From Gnetum montanum (taxonomy: Eukaryota > Streptophyta > Gnetopsida > Gnetales > Gnetaceae), in NCBI GenBank assembly GCA_015680685.1, contig MNCI01014373.1, positions 85,311-110,820 of the forward strand: 25,510 bases of DNA. Direction: 5' to 3'. The position numbers and the translations under genes were made by a program. The notes beneath the pieces are model-generated. The model saw only the letters and a program-made list of their open reading frames with translations. It was not told where the DNA came from and made no database searches. Below, piece by piece: positions 1-10,600 of the stretch (positions within the stretch are counted from its first letter, which is position 1; every line of letters starts with the position of its first letter).

Positions 1-1010
1 TGGAATGAGATTTCCCAAGTCACATTAATCATCAAACACACAAGGGGCTGTACACCACCTTGTTCTTGGGATTCCATTCTATTTCTCTTCTCTCCATCCT
101 TCTCTCCATTGTTCACCTCATTGTCGGTTGTATCATTAGTGTATATATTTTGGTCGATGCATTGTTTTCTTTTTGGTAAATGCTTGTGGTTAAGACTTTA
201 ACTCTTGTTCCATATGACATTCCCTGGGCCTACGGACTCTTCGAATGTGGGTTTGTTAGGCCATTAAGGGCATGAGCCTGCTTTGAGAAGGACCCACTTT
301 GCAATTAATTTTAATTTTGTTCATTTCCATCTTAACATCCACTTCATCGATGCCATAGTTGTCCCTTTTTATCTATCTTTCTTACTCCTTTTCTTTCTCC
401 ATTTTAACGCTACCAGAGGTTCGCGATTAGTCATGGGGGTACGGGGCCTAATTTTTTTTGACTTTCTCCTAGCCCCGAAATTTTTGATTTTCTTCCTAAC
501 CCCTACACCTTCGGTAGTCATCCTTAATATATTCCCAAATCCATATCAGGCATACCACAACCTAGCCAATGGACTTACACCAAAGCAAGGTATCAATTAC
601 ATGATGATTCAATTACCCTTGCTAATATATGATTGTGTTGTGTGTGCAGATGGTAGACATGCAAACAACGGATTGGATTTGGAGCAAACACTCGGAATGG
701 AGCAGTGCTGAAGCAGCTATGCAAGGAGCAAGATCGATGGCACGCTTATGGATGAACAACGAAGGCACAATCTCGGCGTTGGCAGTAGCAACCTTTCTTT
801 CTCTCTCTCTTTCTCAGCTACCAACAAAGGCCTGATGTCATTGTAATAAGGTGTTCACCCTTGTTGTCATGAACACCAATATTATCAAGTCTTGTAATAA
901 TGATCCGTTCACATGTCATCCCATTAGTTCCATTTCCCTCAATAATTACATACCTACCTGATATTATTGTAAGGAACTTGAGGACAAGTTTTCATTCAGT
1001 CATGGGGGTA
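1..1010 (+). mobile_element. 3' internal end of an LTR retrotransposon, up to the polypurine tract
   Basis: This stretch ends in CATGGGGGTA (1001-1010), directly before an LTR beginning TGATGAG. That is the usual position of a polypurine tract in a plant LTR element. The short text just before it (977-1010) reads LEDKFSFSHGG in one frame, which resembles the tail of Ty3/gypsy coding regions (leucine-glutamate-aspartate, then glycine-rich). The rest shows no recognisable gag, protease, reverse transcriptase or integrase motif. The open frames at 283-711 and 629-835 are short and resemble nothing I know. The piece may be the long non-coding 3' part of an autonomous element, or a non-autonomous derivative. 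The 5' end lies outside the window. Confidence 0.55.
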
Positions 1011-1020
1011 TGATGAGACA

Positions 1021-1061
1021 CGATATAGCATGCACCGCGATATTGCATACGCGATATCGCG
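1021..1061 (+). promoter_or_regulatory. U3 array of CGATAT palindromic modules
   Basis: CGATAT occurs at 1021, 1038 and 1052, the last inside the perfect 12-bp palindrome CGCGATATCGCG (1050-1061). The array ends 15 bp before the TATA box. The solo LTR has the same array on the other strand, with ATATCG at 16566, 16583 and 16600, a regular 17-bp spacing. Conservation between two diverged LTR copies and the position just upstream of the TATA box suggest an enhancer or a methylation target. The function is inferred. Confidence 0.5.
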
Positions 1062-1328
1062 GTCTGCCGCGAAATCTATAAATGAGAGGCGGCACTCCCC
1101 TCATTTCTCATCCTAGGCTAGAAGTAGCGAAGCTCTAGTGGATTGATCACCCTAGAGATAGAATATTTTCCATGTGCCCGCAGTAGGAGTCCCCAAGTGA
1201 ATGGTTCTTTATTCGAGCAGCTTTGTACCTGAACGCAAGTTGTGTACGGCAATAAAGAAGAACTTGATTAGATAAACCTTGCAGTACATGGATAGGTTTT
1301 ATTACATGTTATTTCTTACCTGTTGTTA

Positions 1329-1514
1329 GCGCGGCATGAGTATGACTTGGTTACGAGCATTGACGAATGTGTACAGCTAACGAAGGGATCGGCTACTCAT
1401 CACGATTAGATTCTCTCACCCTTGTCTCCTAGAACGCGGGATGAGTACGACTTGACTATGAGAATCTACGGGTGTGTACGGCTAGTCAAGGAATCGGCTG
1501 CTCATCACGCTTAG
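1329..1514 (+). repeat. Two 81-bp direct repeats inside the LTR
   Basis: The segments 1329-1409 and 1434-1514 are diverged copies at a period of about 105 bp. Both run from a GCG-rich start through ATGAGTAYGACTTG to a CTCATCACG-TTAG end. The solo LTR at 15824-16615 has neither unit at the corresponding place, which accounts for much of its shorter length. They probably arose by duplication within this LTR lineage. Confidence 0.7.
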
Positions 1515-1929
1515 GCTAGTTAGGTACCTCAGTACAACCACTTCGACCACGTACGTTACGTGTGGTGATCCCAGTAACGGTTAGCGTTTGGTAGCCACAA
1601 TTGCATAGTTCAGGATGTGTATGGTAAGTGGGAACAAATGCTGACGCTAGATAATTTAGACTTAGGTCCTTAGTTAGAGTTAGTTAGTTTTTCAACCCTT
1701 TGCTCTTAGTATAGAAGACATAAAACCAGAAAAGACCAAAAAAATCATGTACCTCGGACTTACTTAACCATACACCGTGACAACAACAAGTAAGTCTGGG
1801 AAGACAACGAATGATTAACCCCAAGTGTTTCATAGGGCGTTTAGGCATTTAGTTTGCGGAGTTCAACCGGATCGCGCGTGCTATGCTTGTTTCGTATGGT
1901 TGAGTGTAGGGGTACCTCGCCACTCATCA

Positions 1930-2734
1930 ACCTGCCGTCCACACGTGCAGCTACGCTTTGACTGGTGCACATCTTTTCTAAGCAATACAATATAGTTCAT
2001 TTTGCCAGCCATTATATTGTTTACTCTGGTTTACATTCAGTTTACGTTCTACTTGCAATACCAGTTCTGCATATGTTTCTGTTTACATTTTGTGCGCACT
2101 GTTTACGTTTCAAACGTCAATTACGATAACCCTAGTGCAGGCCATAGTTTATACTCAGGGAAGTCCTTGGCTGATTTGTGTGCAAACCATCCAAGGCACT
2201 CTACCTTCGTTTTCTTTTCCAGCTTACCCTCGGGCGAAGGTAGGGTCAGCTGTGTTTGCCCGACGATCTTTTGGTGTTTGTTTTTCCTTCCAGCTTACAT
2301 CGACGATTTAGGTCAGTACACCTTCCTCTATAATATGTATTATATTGGTTATATATCTTGGGTAGACCTATAGTAAAATTATTTCGATTTCCAACATCTA
2401 AAAACATATTAATATATAAGGATGCTAATGAAATGTTAAGGTGAAGTAGATCTTGTGAAATTTAATAAGTAAAAGTCCTTTTGTAGTAAGAAAAGATGAT
2501 TCCTTAGCCCTTTTAATTCTTATGTGAATATGAAATCTTTTGAGCATTACCTAATGACACTGTTGATTGAAACATTCATTGATGGCCCAATGTTATCATT
2601 ATAGTATTAAAATTCTTTTCCCTAATGTAGTTCAATATGTTATTAATATTTTCTACTTTTCCTTCCTATGCTTAATGTTATGATAAGTAGTCATATTTTT
2701 GCTACGAAGATCATTCACATTACAATAATGTATT
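1930..2734. other. Non-coding flank, no recognised feature
   Basis: This is AT-rich sequence beyond the 3' LTR. The open frame at 2002-2373 is made of aromatic and hydrophobic residues from T-rich DNA and resembles no family I know. The segment 2215-2300 contains two similar pyrimidine-rich runs, each ending in CCAGCTTAC, which may be an old repeat. Confidence 0.5.
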
Positions 2735-3010
2735 AAGAAAGTATTAGAAAAAGTATCAAGTAGCCTACACAGATAACTTGTAAGGCAACTTTTTTCTTAC
2801 CTAACAAGAATACTATTAACTCAAAGACTAAAATCAGTATTGACAAGAAGGCTAAAGTTGATGATAAAGATTATTGACACAAGACCAATACCAAGTGATA
2901 AGGTAAAGATCTTTCACTAGTAGTACGACTTTCTTACGTTGAAACAAATATTGGTATTAACCCACAACTCTCTATCTCGAATCCTTTTGCTATTTTAAGT
3001 TCAAGCATGG
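2735..3010 (+). pseudogene. Fragment of the DUF4283-type element (copy A)
   Basis: The sequence aligns base for base with 21160-21434, the 3' part of the DUF4283 pseudogene further right, in the same orientation. The reading frame is largely kept across both copies, including shared residues such as LSY, TNI, INPQLSI and ILSSS. This copy has a 3-nt in-frame deletion near 2880. It also has stops TGA-TAA at 2896-2901 where copy B has CAA-CAA, which fits C-to-T decay. No DUF4283 core is visible to the left of it, so it is a truncated remnant. Confidence 0.65.
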
Positions 3011-4005
3011 ATGATGAAAAGTGACATAAATATTGTTAAGATTGAGACCTTATTTCCTACTAATAATTAATTTTCTTCACTTATTTTTTCAAAGTATCAA
3101 TTGAAAGTTTGTACACTTGAGTATATAGTCCTAAAATTGAAAAGTTTTTTCTTTATATATATATATATATATATATATAATAAGATTTACTCAATGTTTG
3201 TTTACTATCAATTTGGGATGACAAGCTTGAGCAACCTTCCCAAAATCCTATGGTTGGTTGATACATAAGATAGCAACTAGGCATGGTCAAGCAAAAGGAG
3301 GTGGTGAGTAGCCATTTCTTGAAGCCCTAACTCAACAATTATTGCCCCAACTACACAAGTCTAATGCCCCACCAACAACGATTAGTACTGATGTTGATTG
3401 ACCAACTTGCACAAAAAAGATATGCTGGCAAAAAATCCACTTTTTGGACCACCTAACAAAACTTTGACTCCAACACTGTGATCGTCATCCTTCGACTACG
3501 TTTATGCCCCATTCCACATGTGTGCTTATGACTATAAGCTTAATGTACTCAGAATTTTCTTTGCGCACTACTAATATTTTCTTGTAGTATGACACCCCAA
3601 CATTTGCCTTGCTATCTAATGTTATCAAAAAGTTGGGATGTAGTTGTTTTAATAATTATAGTTGTACCTTTGTGTACTTCAAGGAATTTCACATCTTGCA
3701 TTATTCAAAACAAAAGAACTTGTTGAGTACCTTTCACGTACCTTTCCATCAAACCTCCTTCAAAGCCTAAACATGTTGACTACCTTTGTGTATCTTTCCT
3801 CCTAGTAGTCTTTTATAAATTAAACTTGACGGAATCATAAACATATCTTAACTCAAATAAAACAAAAACATGATTGAATAATAAACATCTGCTAATTCCT
3901 TTTCGTCGTATTTTTGCAAGGCATGTCAGACAACTTGGATTTTCATCGTACTTACCTATGGCTGACAGTTACAAACCCGGGAAAAAAAGTTTTAAAACCT
4001 GCCAT
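3011..4005. other. AT-rich spacer with a (TA)13 microsatellite
   Basis: A perfect alternating TA run occupies 3154-3179. The rest is low-complexity sequence with frequent stops. The open frame at 3874-4095 overlaps promoter-like sequence and shows no family signature. Confidence 0.5.
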
Positions 4006-4095
4006 GTGGCATGCCACGTTGACAGATGTAGGCCCACCACTATCTCCTGGGCCCACCAGCCCATGGTAACATGGGACGAGAGGCAGCCCATGTGA
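4006..4095 (+). promoter_or_regulatory. Probable distal promoter: palindrome, W-box and site II cluster
   Basis: The GC content rises sharply here within AT-rich DNA. GTGGCATGCCAC (4006-4017) is a perfect 12-bp palindrome followed by TTGAC (4019-4023), a W-box core. Four site II-type elements (TGGGCY, either strand) follow: 4031-4036, the palindrome TGGGCCCA at 4048-4055, 4058-4063 and 4085-4090. Site II elements bind TCP factors in many plant housekeeping promoters. The cluster lies about 570 bp upstream of the start codon; the transcription start is not known. The role is inferred from motif content. Confidence 0.45.
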
Positions 4096-4661
4096 CCACA
4101 GCCCGGGAGCTGTCAAGGTCCGTGAATGCCCGTGACAGACAGCATTTTAGCTGTAAAATAAATTTAAAACTTAAAATATCTTTTACAGTTTTTGAAAAAT
4201 CTTCAATCCATGAAAGATCTTTTTGACTGTTAAATATTTGTTGATGTGGCTGTCAATTTTCTATCCTTGATCCAGCCTTGCTGCTGCGGAGCTGTGAAAA
4301 ACGCGAACAATTTCTGCGTTGGCAACAAAATCCAAACTCACCCAGCTGCTGCCTGTTACCCTTTTACAGAACCCGATAATTTAGGAGTCAGTCTCTCTGT
4401 TTCAGCCTAGTCCCCAAACTGTTGTTATTTCTGTATGGCAGCACTTGTTCAGTATGTTTGTTACAATTCCTCCTCGATCACAGCTAATGTCGAGTAGTTT
4501 ACACGGCTTTTACACTGATTTCTGCTTGATTGAAATCGCCTCCGGCGAATAATCCCAAGAAGAAGAAGAAAAAGAAAAGTAAAAGAAGTTGCAGGAATTT
4601 TTCCAGAAGCTGAAGCTGAAGCGGTTTCTACTTTTGCTTCTGCTGCTGAATGATTTCTGCT

Positions 4662-7600
4662 ATGGGCAGCATCTTTGAGGATTCTTTTGATATCTCTATA
4701 TCCATAAAGAACAGCAGCAGTAGCAGCAGTGGCGAGGTGGGTTCGCCCAGAAATGGGTACCCATTCAAGAGATTTCATTCCGAGAGCCAGAATGGGAGAG
4801 GAGCCAATGCTGTTGCAGAGTTGGGTTTGAAGGGAAACGGGGGCAATCAGCATCATCATCATCACATGATGTTGAAATCTCAGTCCTGCAAAAGTGAGGG
4901 GTTCTGCAGAAAGAGAAGCATCTGGTTCTGGATCTACAGTCTGCTGGTGTGCTTTGTCATTGCCTGCTTCATGGCTGAGGCTTTGATCAGAGATACGATC
5001 ATGGTGTTTGTGAATTCTAATGAATCTACTCCTTCGGATACTGAGAAGTACAATGGTTATGGCGATTTTATAAATTTGCAGATTTCTACACAGCAGTATC
5101 CTGAGTATTTTGGGGAGGATGTTAAATTCAAGCCACCGCTGAAGCTTGAATCACACGGCCCTTCTGTAGGTTCTAGCCTTCGTCATCCTATCAGGCAGCC
5201 TCATCTTGCTCTTGTAAGTTGAAGTTGAAATTTGTTGATTTGATGTTAACATTTTGATTCCAAACTGGGTTGAACCGAAAGAAGTAAATTAAAACGATAA
5301 AAAGCTTCAGTACCCTATTTTACTCTCAGGAGATGCTGCCTTGTTTTTATTAAGTTCAATTGATGAATTGTTTAGTTTGGTTGCAAGTTGAATTAGTTCA
5401 CATAAGATTTTTAGGTTTTGCTGCATTACAATAATTTAATCGGATCCACGGTTAAATCCTTAAAGTTCAAATTGTTTTGCTGGGTTTGATTCTAAACTGG
5501 ACAAAGGTTGTAAAACCAATCCAAGAAAAGCTCATTTTTTTATTTTTTTCATTTTTTGGGGTCTAATATTTTATCGAAATCTATGTAGAGTTAGGTGAGT
5601 AATAAGTTTGAATTAGTTCATATAGATAGATTATTATGTTACATTAACGTAGTTGTAACACAGTCCACTGTTACTTACAATTTATATTCAAATTCAGTTA
5701 CTTGTTAATTTTGATTTTAAAACTAATGGCAGTAAATGACAATCTGCAACCACAAAATCAACGGGTCTCAGTAGAAACCAATCACAACGTTGTAGCTCAA
5801 ACAATCATTTATTCTATTGTAGTTTGAATTTGTTCCATTAGTATGGAAGAATTTGTAGCGTTGTCATAAATTGCAATAGGATCCACACTCAACATGTCCA
5901 GGAATAATGAAACTGAAACCAATTTTTATTGCCATATCTGGTGAACGTACTCCGGCATAGGATATTGAAGAATTACATGATATTCATCTTCAACCACCCT
6001 TTCACTGTATGGATAACAGGCGCTTTCCTCTCATGCAACCTTAGCCATCTTCCTGTTTCAATTCTAAAGTAGTGAGAACCCAATCTTGCTATGCTAATTT
6101 GACACCTTAGATGATGGGAGATAGGGGCTGATAGATAAGTCAGTTTCCTATCAATGCCTCCTCTGATGCTAGTCAAATAAAACTGTTTCTTCTTTTGAGT
6201 TACCCTATAACATATAGATGCATTAGTTGAGTCCTAATTGGTTTGTCACACACACAAGCTAGTATGATGAAAGATCATGATGCCTTGTTGTAATTGCCAA
6301 ATGATCTTTATAGGTGGACCTACGGTGATAGTGTCTTTAAAGACACTGGGTTTCATTTGGATGAGAAAAAGGAATATAAACCTTAGACCATCAGCATTAT
6401 CTTTGCTCCTATACGATGCTGCCATACTAGTTTTGAACCTCAACTGCTTTTTGAGTGTGATTCCTGATACAGAAGATGCTTCATTATATGCACTACAGAA
6501 AATGATGCTATGGAGAATTTGAACTATCTCAGGTTTTATTTTCTTTTTAATTTAACTTATTCTTAGAATTTTATTAATAGTTAATTATGAGTTAGTAATC
6601 AGTAACAGCATATATTAAATTTACATTTCAGTTGCATGTCTATCTTAAAACCCTGAGATGTAAGGTCCACTCTTCTTCTTATTGGTAATGTTCCTTCATT
6701 CAAGACTTACTTTGCAGTGAAGCTTCCAAGAAAAAGTCAGAAATGCTTAAAATAGTTTGCCATGTATTATGATAAGGTTATATAAAGAAAACTAGAGAAA
6801 TTCAAGATCAAAGTTTGTGCAGTGAATAAAATCAGATTTCTGTTTCAAGATGATAGGTGGACAATTTCCAGATTATGCCCTTGAAAATGCAGTGTTAGCA
6901 CTTGGCACAATAACAGTTCTTACCAAGTGTAATTGCAGTAGGTTCCAATCTTTTAATGACCTCATGTTATGATAGTTTAATGAGTGTTTTTCTTGCACAG
7001 GCATGTCCTGATCTTTCAAGAACTCCTCAATTGCTGCTGTTTTTCAGTATTGCTACTGCCCTACAGGCAGTTGGATACAAAATTGAGGTATGGGTGATTG
7101 ACATTTTGTAAACTGTTACTAGTAGTGGACAATCTTGAATATATCGTTTTGAGCTACTCCATTTTACAGAAAAGGCAAAAATGCCATCTACTATTAATAA
7201 ATTTAAATGTCTATTTCACATAGATTTAGATTACAGAAGTAACAGTCTGAACATTGAAATTTCAGCTTTTTTCACTTCAAGATGGAGCCATGAGGACTGT
7301 CTGGGAGAAGTCAGGAATTTCTGTGAGAATTTTGCTGAGTGATGTCAATCAAACAACTGCAGTGGATTGGTTAAAGTAAGATGAAATTCGGAACATATGA
7401 AAGTCTTTTTTTTGACTGATGAACATTTGAACCTATCTAAAAGCTACCATTGCAAAGAAGAGTAGGCATAAATATAGAATTATAATTTATTTTACTAAGC
7501 TAATAAAAGGTTCTCTTTTTATTCTGCAGTTTTGATGGTGTTGTTGTTAGTTCACTCGAATCCAAAAATGTGGTAACAAGGTTTGCAAACTATTTTTTGA

Positions 7601-10600
7601 ATTGTAAAATTATTGTTTATTTTTGAATTAATAGTGGTGCTGTGCTCTGGGCTTACAATTCAAGTATCTTTAATTTCTTATGCAGCCTTATGCAAGAACC
7701 TTTTAAAGAAGTTCCACTAATTTGGATAGTCCATGAAGGTACGCTAGGGTTACGATTAAGCAACTATTCAGATGGCATTTTGACTAATTGGAAGGATGTA
7801 TTCCATCGACCTGATTTGGTCATCTTTCATGACTATTCTATGCCGGTAATAATATACTTGTCCTTGACAATGTTGCTTTCAGAGGAATATACACCCTAAT
7901 TAAATTTAAAGGCAAGAATATCATTGTGATGGGCTCTACTTATAAGTGAAATTTTTTCCTCAGATGATATATTCTGTTCTTGATACTGGAAACTTCCATG
8001 TGGTACCTGGAACTCCTTCAGAAACATGGGAAGCTGAGAAGTACATGCTTTCACATAAGATGGATGAAATCAGATTAAAGTTTCATCTTGATGCAAGAGA
8101 CTTTGTGATTGTTGTAGTGGGCAGTCCATTCATTTATAAAGGCAGATGGTTGGAGCACATGCTTGTAATGCGCTCTATTCAGCCAATCATGATGGAGTCA
8201 AAACATGTAAAGCTATTTATTGTTGGTGGCAATATAAATGCCTATGATGTTACTTTGCAGGTATCAATCTGGTCCTATATATATTTTTCTAGTCTTAGAT
8301 TGTTTGTTATCATGGTCTTTCATGTAGTGTGGGAGACTGTCCATTCTTTGTTTCTGATATTCATAATCTCAAGATTTTGAGAAATTTGTTGTCTGCAGAA
8401 AATTGCAGGGAAGCTTGGTTTTCCACATCAAAAAGTTCAACATGTCCCTGATGTCAGCAAGAATGACATTTTGTTTATATCTGATTTGGTTCTGTATGGT
8501 TCTTTGAGGGAAGAACAAGGCTTTCCACGTATACTAGAGCGAGCCATGTCATTTGGAAAACCAGTTATCATGCCCAACTTGACTGTAATTCAAAACCATG
8601 TAAGCATATACTAACTCCGGTTCATTTCTTATTTATTGACCAGACTGTCAGTTCTAAAACAAATATTATGGTTTGATTGGTGCTTGTTTATTCAATGCCT
8701 TCTATAGATAGACGATGGTGTACATGCATTTATTTACCCTTCTGGAAACGTAAATATGATGACAAAGGCAGTGCTTCATGCAATGGATAACGGAAGGTTA
8801 TCATTACAAGCCCTCAAAATTGCTTCAGCGGGTAAACTGCTTGCAAGGAATATTTTCGCTTCAGAAGCTGTTTTTGGATATGCTGCTATTCTTGAAAATG
8901 TTATACAGTTTCCTTCCGAAGCTGCTCTTCCTTTTCCTGCTAAAGAAATTCCTGAGGGAGCTAAGAGAGAATGGCAGTGGCAAATATTTGAAGAACCAAG
9001 TGTCATGGATGCTGAATCCTCAACTAGGTATGCTGTCAAGAAAAGTGTAGTATTAGAAATGGAGGAGAAATGGAATCAACAAACAGTAGAAGTTGGTCCA
9101 CCTGCTGGAAATAAGATGGATGAAACTATCGGTTTAGTTGAGTGGGTAGAAAGAAGGAGGATTGATATGACTGAGGAAAAAGAAAGGCAGGAGAAGGATC
9201 AAGTATGCTAATGCAGTCTATATATTTTGACATGCTTCACTTTTGTTATTTAGTTCTTCAAAGATGGATGGTGTTAATATTAACTATATGATATTTACTG
9301 TTCAAACTGCTTTGCAGCTAGATGAAAGAACCAATTTGTTTCCAGTAACCTGGGAGGATGTTTATCGCAGTGTTAAGAAGGCTGAACGAGGCAAAAGTGA
9401 GCTTCATGAAAGGGATGACGGAGAGATAGAAAGAACAGGGCAGCCTCTTTGCATTTATGAGCCTTACAGTGGACCGGGTGCATGGCCTTTCTTACATGAA
9501 AATGCTCTTTATCGTGGAATAGGACTGGTAAGTTATGTAATGCTTTTTGATTTTTATGGTACCATATACTTCAATTCTTTTGTTATTATACATTTCTAAA
9601 TTGAATTTTGGAATGCAAGTTTAAATATAAAAAACATGTTGAAACTTTATTGATAGTAACTGCATGATGCTTGAAAGGTGTATTTATGCAACACTGCAGA
9701 CTAAAATATTTTAAGACAACTGTCTAAAAGGTTTTAACAGTATAAATATCTCACTCATTTCCTTAGAAAGTATGGTAGGAAACTTGTGACTTCTTTAGAG
9801 TTTGTGAACATACATGAAATCAAATGGAAGAAGATTTCCTTGCAGGTTTTATGACAATATAGTGGTGTTATATTTTGATGCATATTAAAATGATTCCTCT
9901 TATTGCATGTTACAGACCACAAAAAGCCAACGAGCTACGGCTGATGACATTGATGCATCTTCAAGGCTTCCACTTCTTCAAAGTATATATTACCGAAATG
10001 CACTTTGTGAGTATGGTGCCTTGTTTGCTATTGCTAGCAGAGTAGACCGTATTCACAAAAATGCATGGATCGGCTTCCATTCTTGGAGAGAAACTGCAAG
10101 AAAGGTACTCTTCCATCACCATTTAATAAACAAAGCATAAATCTAAGTCAATTTCATTTTCCAGTGGATCAACAATCGATTATTAATGACTCATTTGTGG
10201 TTGACAAACTGAATAATACTGTTGGTTGATTGTTAATGAATCTGATTTTATTCTGGTGCCAATCATGACTAAACTAGTCAAATTGAAGACAAGACAATAA
10301 GGGTCATCATTTGGAGGTTCAATGCTTATCCTACCAAGTGGGGTCCCAGGAGGGTTGGCAGATGAGAGAAACTCAAATGTCTTTTTAAGTTGTGCCTAAG
10401 CTTAAACCTAAGTCTTACAACTTGAGAAACAAACTTCTTACCATCAGTCTAAATTTCTTTTTAACCTAGAGGCTCAATGTTCATTTTGCCAAGGCAGGGT
10501 CTTGGGAGGGTCAGTGGATGAGTAAAAACCCTAACCTCTTTTGAATGGCTATACTCAGGCTGAAACCTAGTTCTTATGACTTGAGAAATAAGTATCTTAC

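Larger units (their letters stand above)
1011..1929 (+). repeat. LTR (family A), plus strand, probable 3' LTR
   Basis: The boundaries are the perfect 7-bp inverted termini TGATGAG (1011-1017) and CTCATCA (1923-1929). A polypurine tract sits immediately upstream, so this is a 3' LTR. A TATA box (TATAAAT, 1077-1083) lies 66 bp into the element. The last 110 bp and the first 80 bp align with the reverse complement of the LTR at 15824-16615, and the last 90 bp also match 25229-25317. The length is 919 bp against 792 bp for the solo copy. Part of the difference is a tandem repeat at 1329-1514 that the other copy lacks. The 5 bases after it are ACCTG; the matching target duplication would lie outside the window. 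Confidence 0.82.

Noticed and set aside
283-835. Open frames before the first LTR
   Set aside because: They are short and T-rich with no gag or pol motif; treated as element DNA without a called gene.
2002-2373. 123-codon open frame
   Set aside because: Aromatic-rich translation of T-rich DNA, with no family resemblance and no start or splice context.
4650-4661. Upstream in-frame ATG as the gene start
   Set aside because: It has T at -3, while ATG 4662 has G at -3 and +4 and gives the MGS start seen in homologues.
4461-4865. Open frame of 134 codons on the minus strand
   Set aside because: It is the antisense shadow of exon 1 and its 5' UTR; repeats such as GCAGCAG and CATCATCAT keep it open.
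4843-4867. Run of histidines near the N-terminus, looking like a purification tag
   Set aside because: It is a short CAT repeat in a natural low-complexity tail, followed by a normal exon; related plant proteins also have His-rich tails.
8776-9050. Open frames on both strands inside exon 8
   Set aside because: Shadows of the exon 8 coding frame, which matches the glycosyltransferase family throughout.
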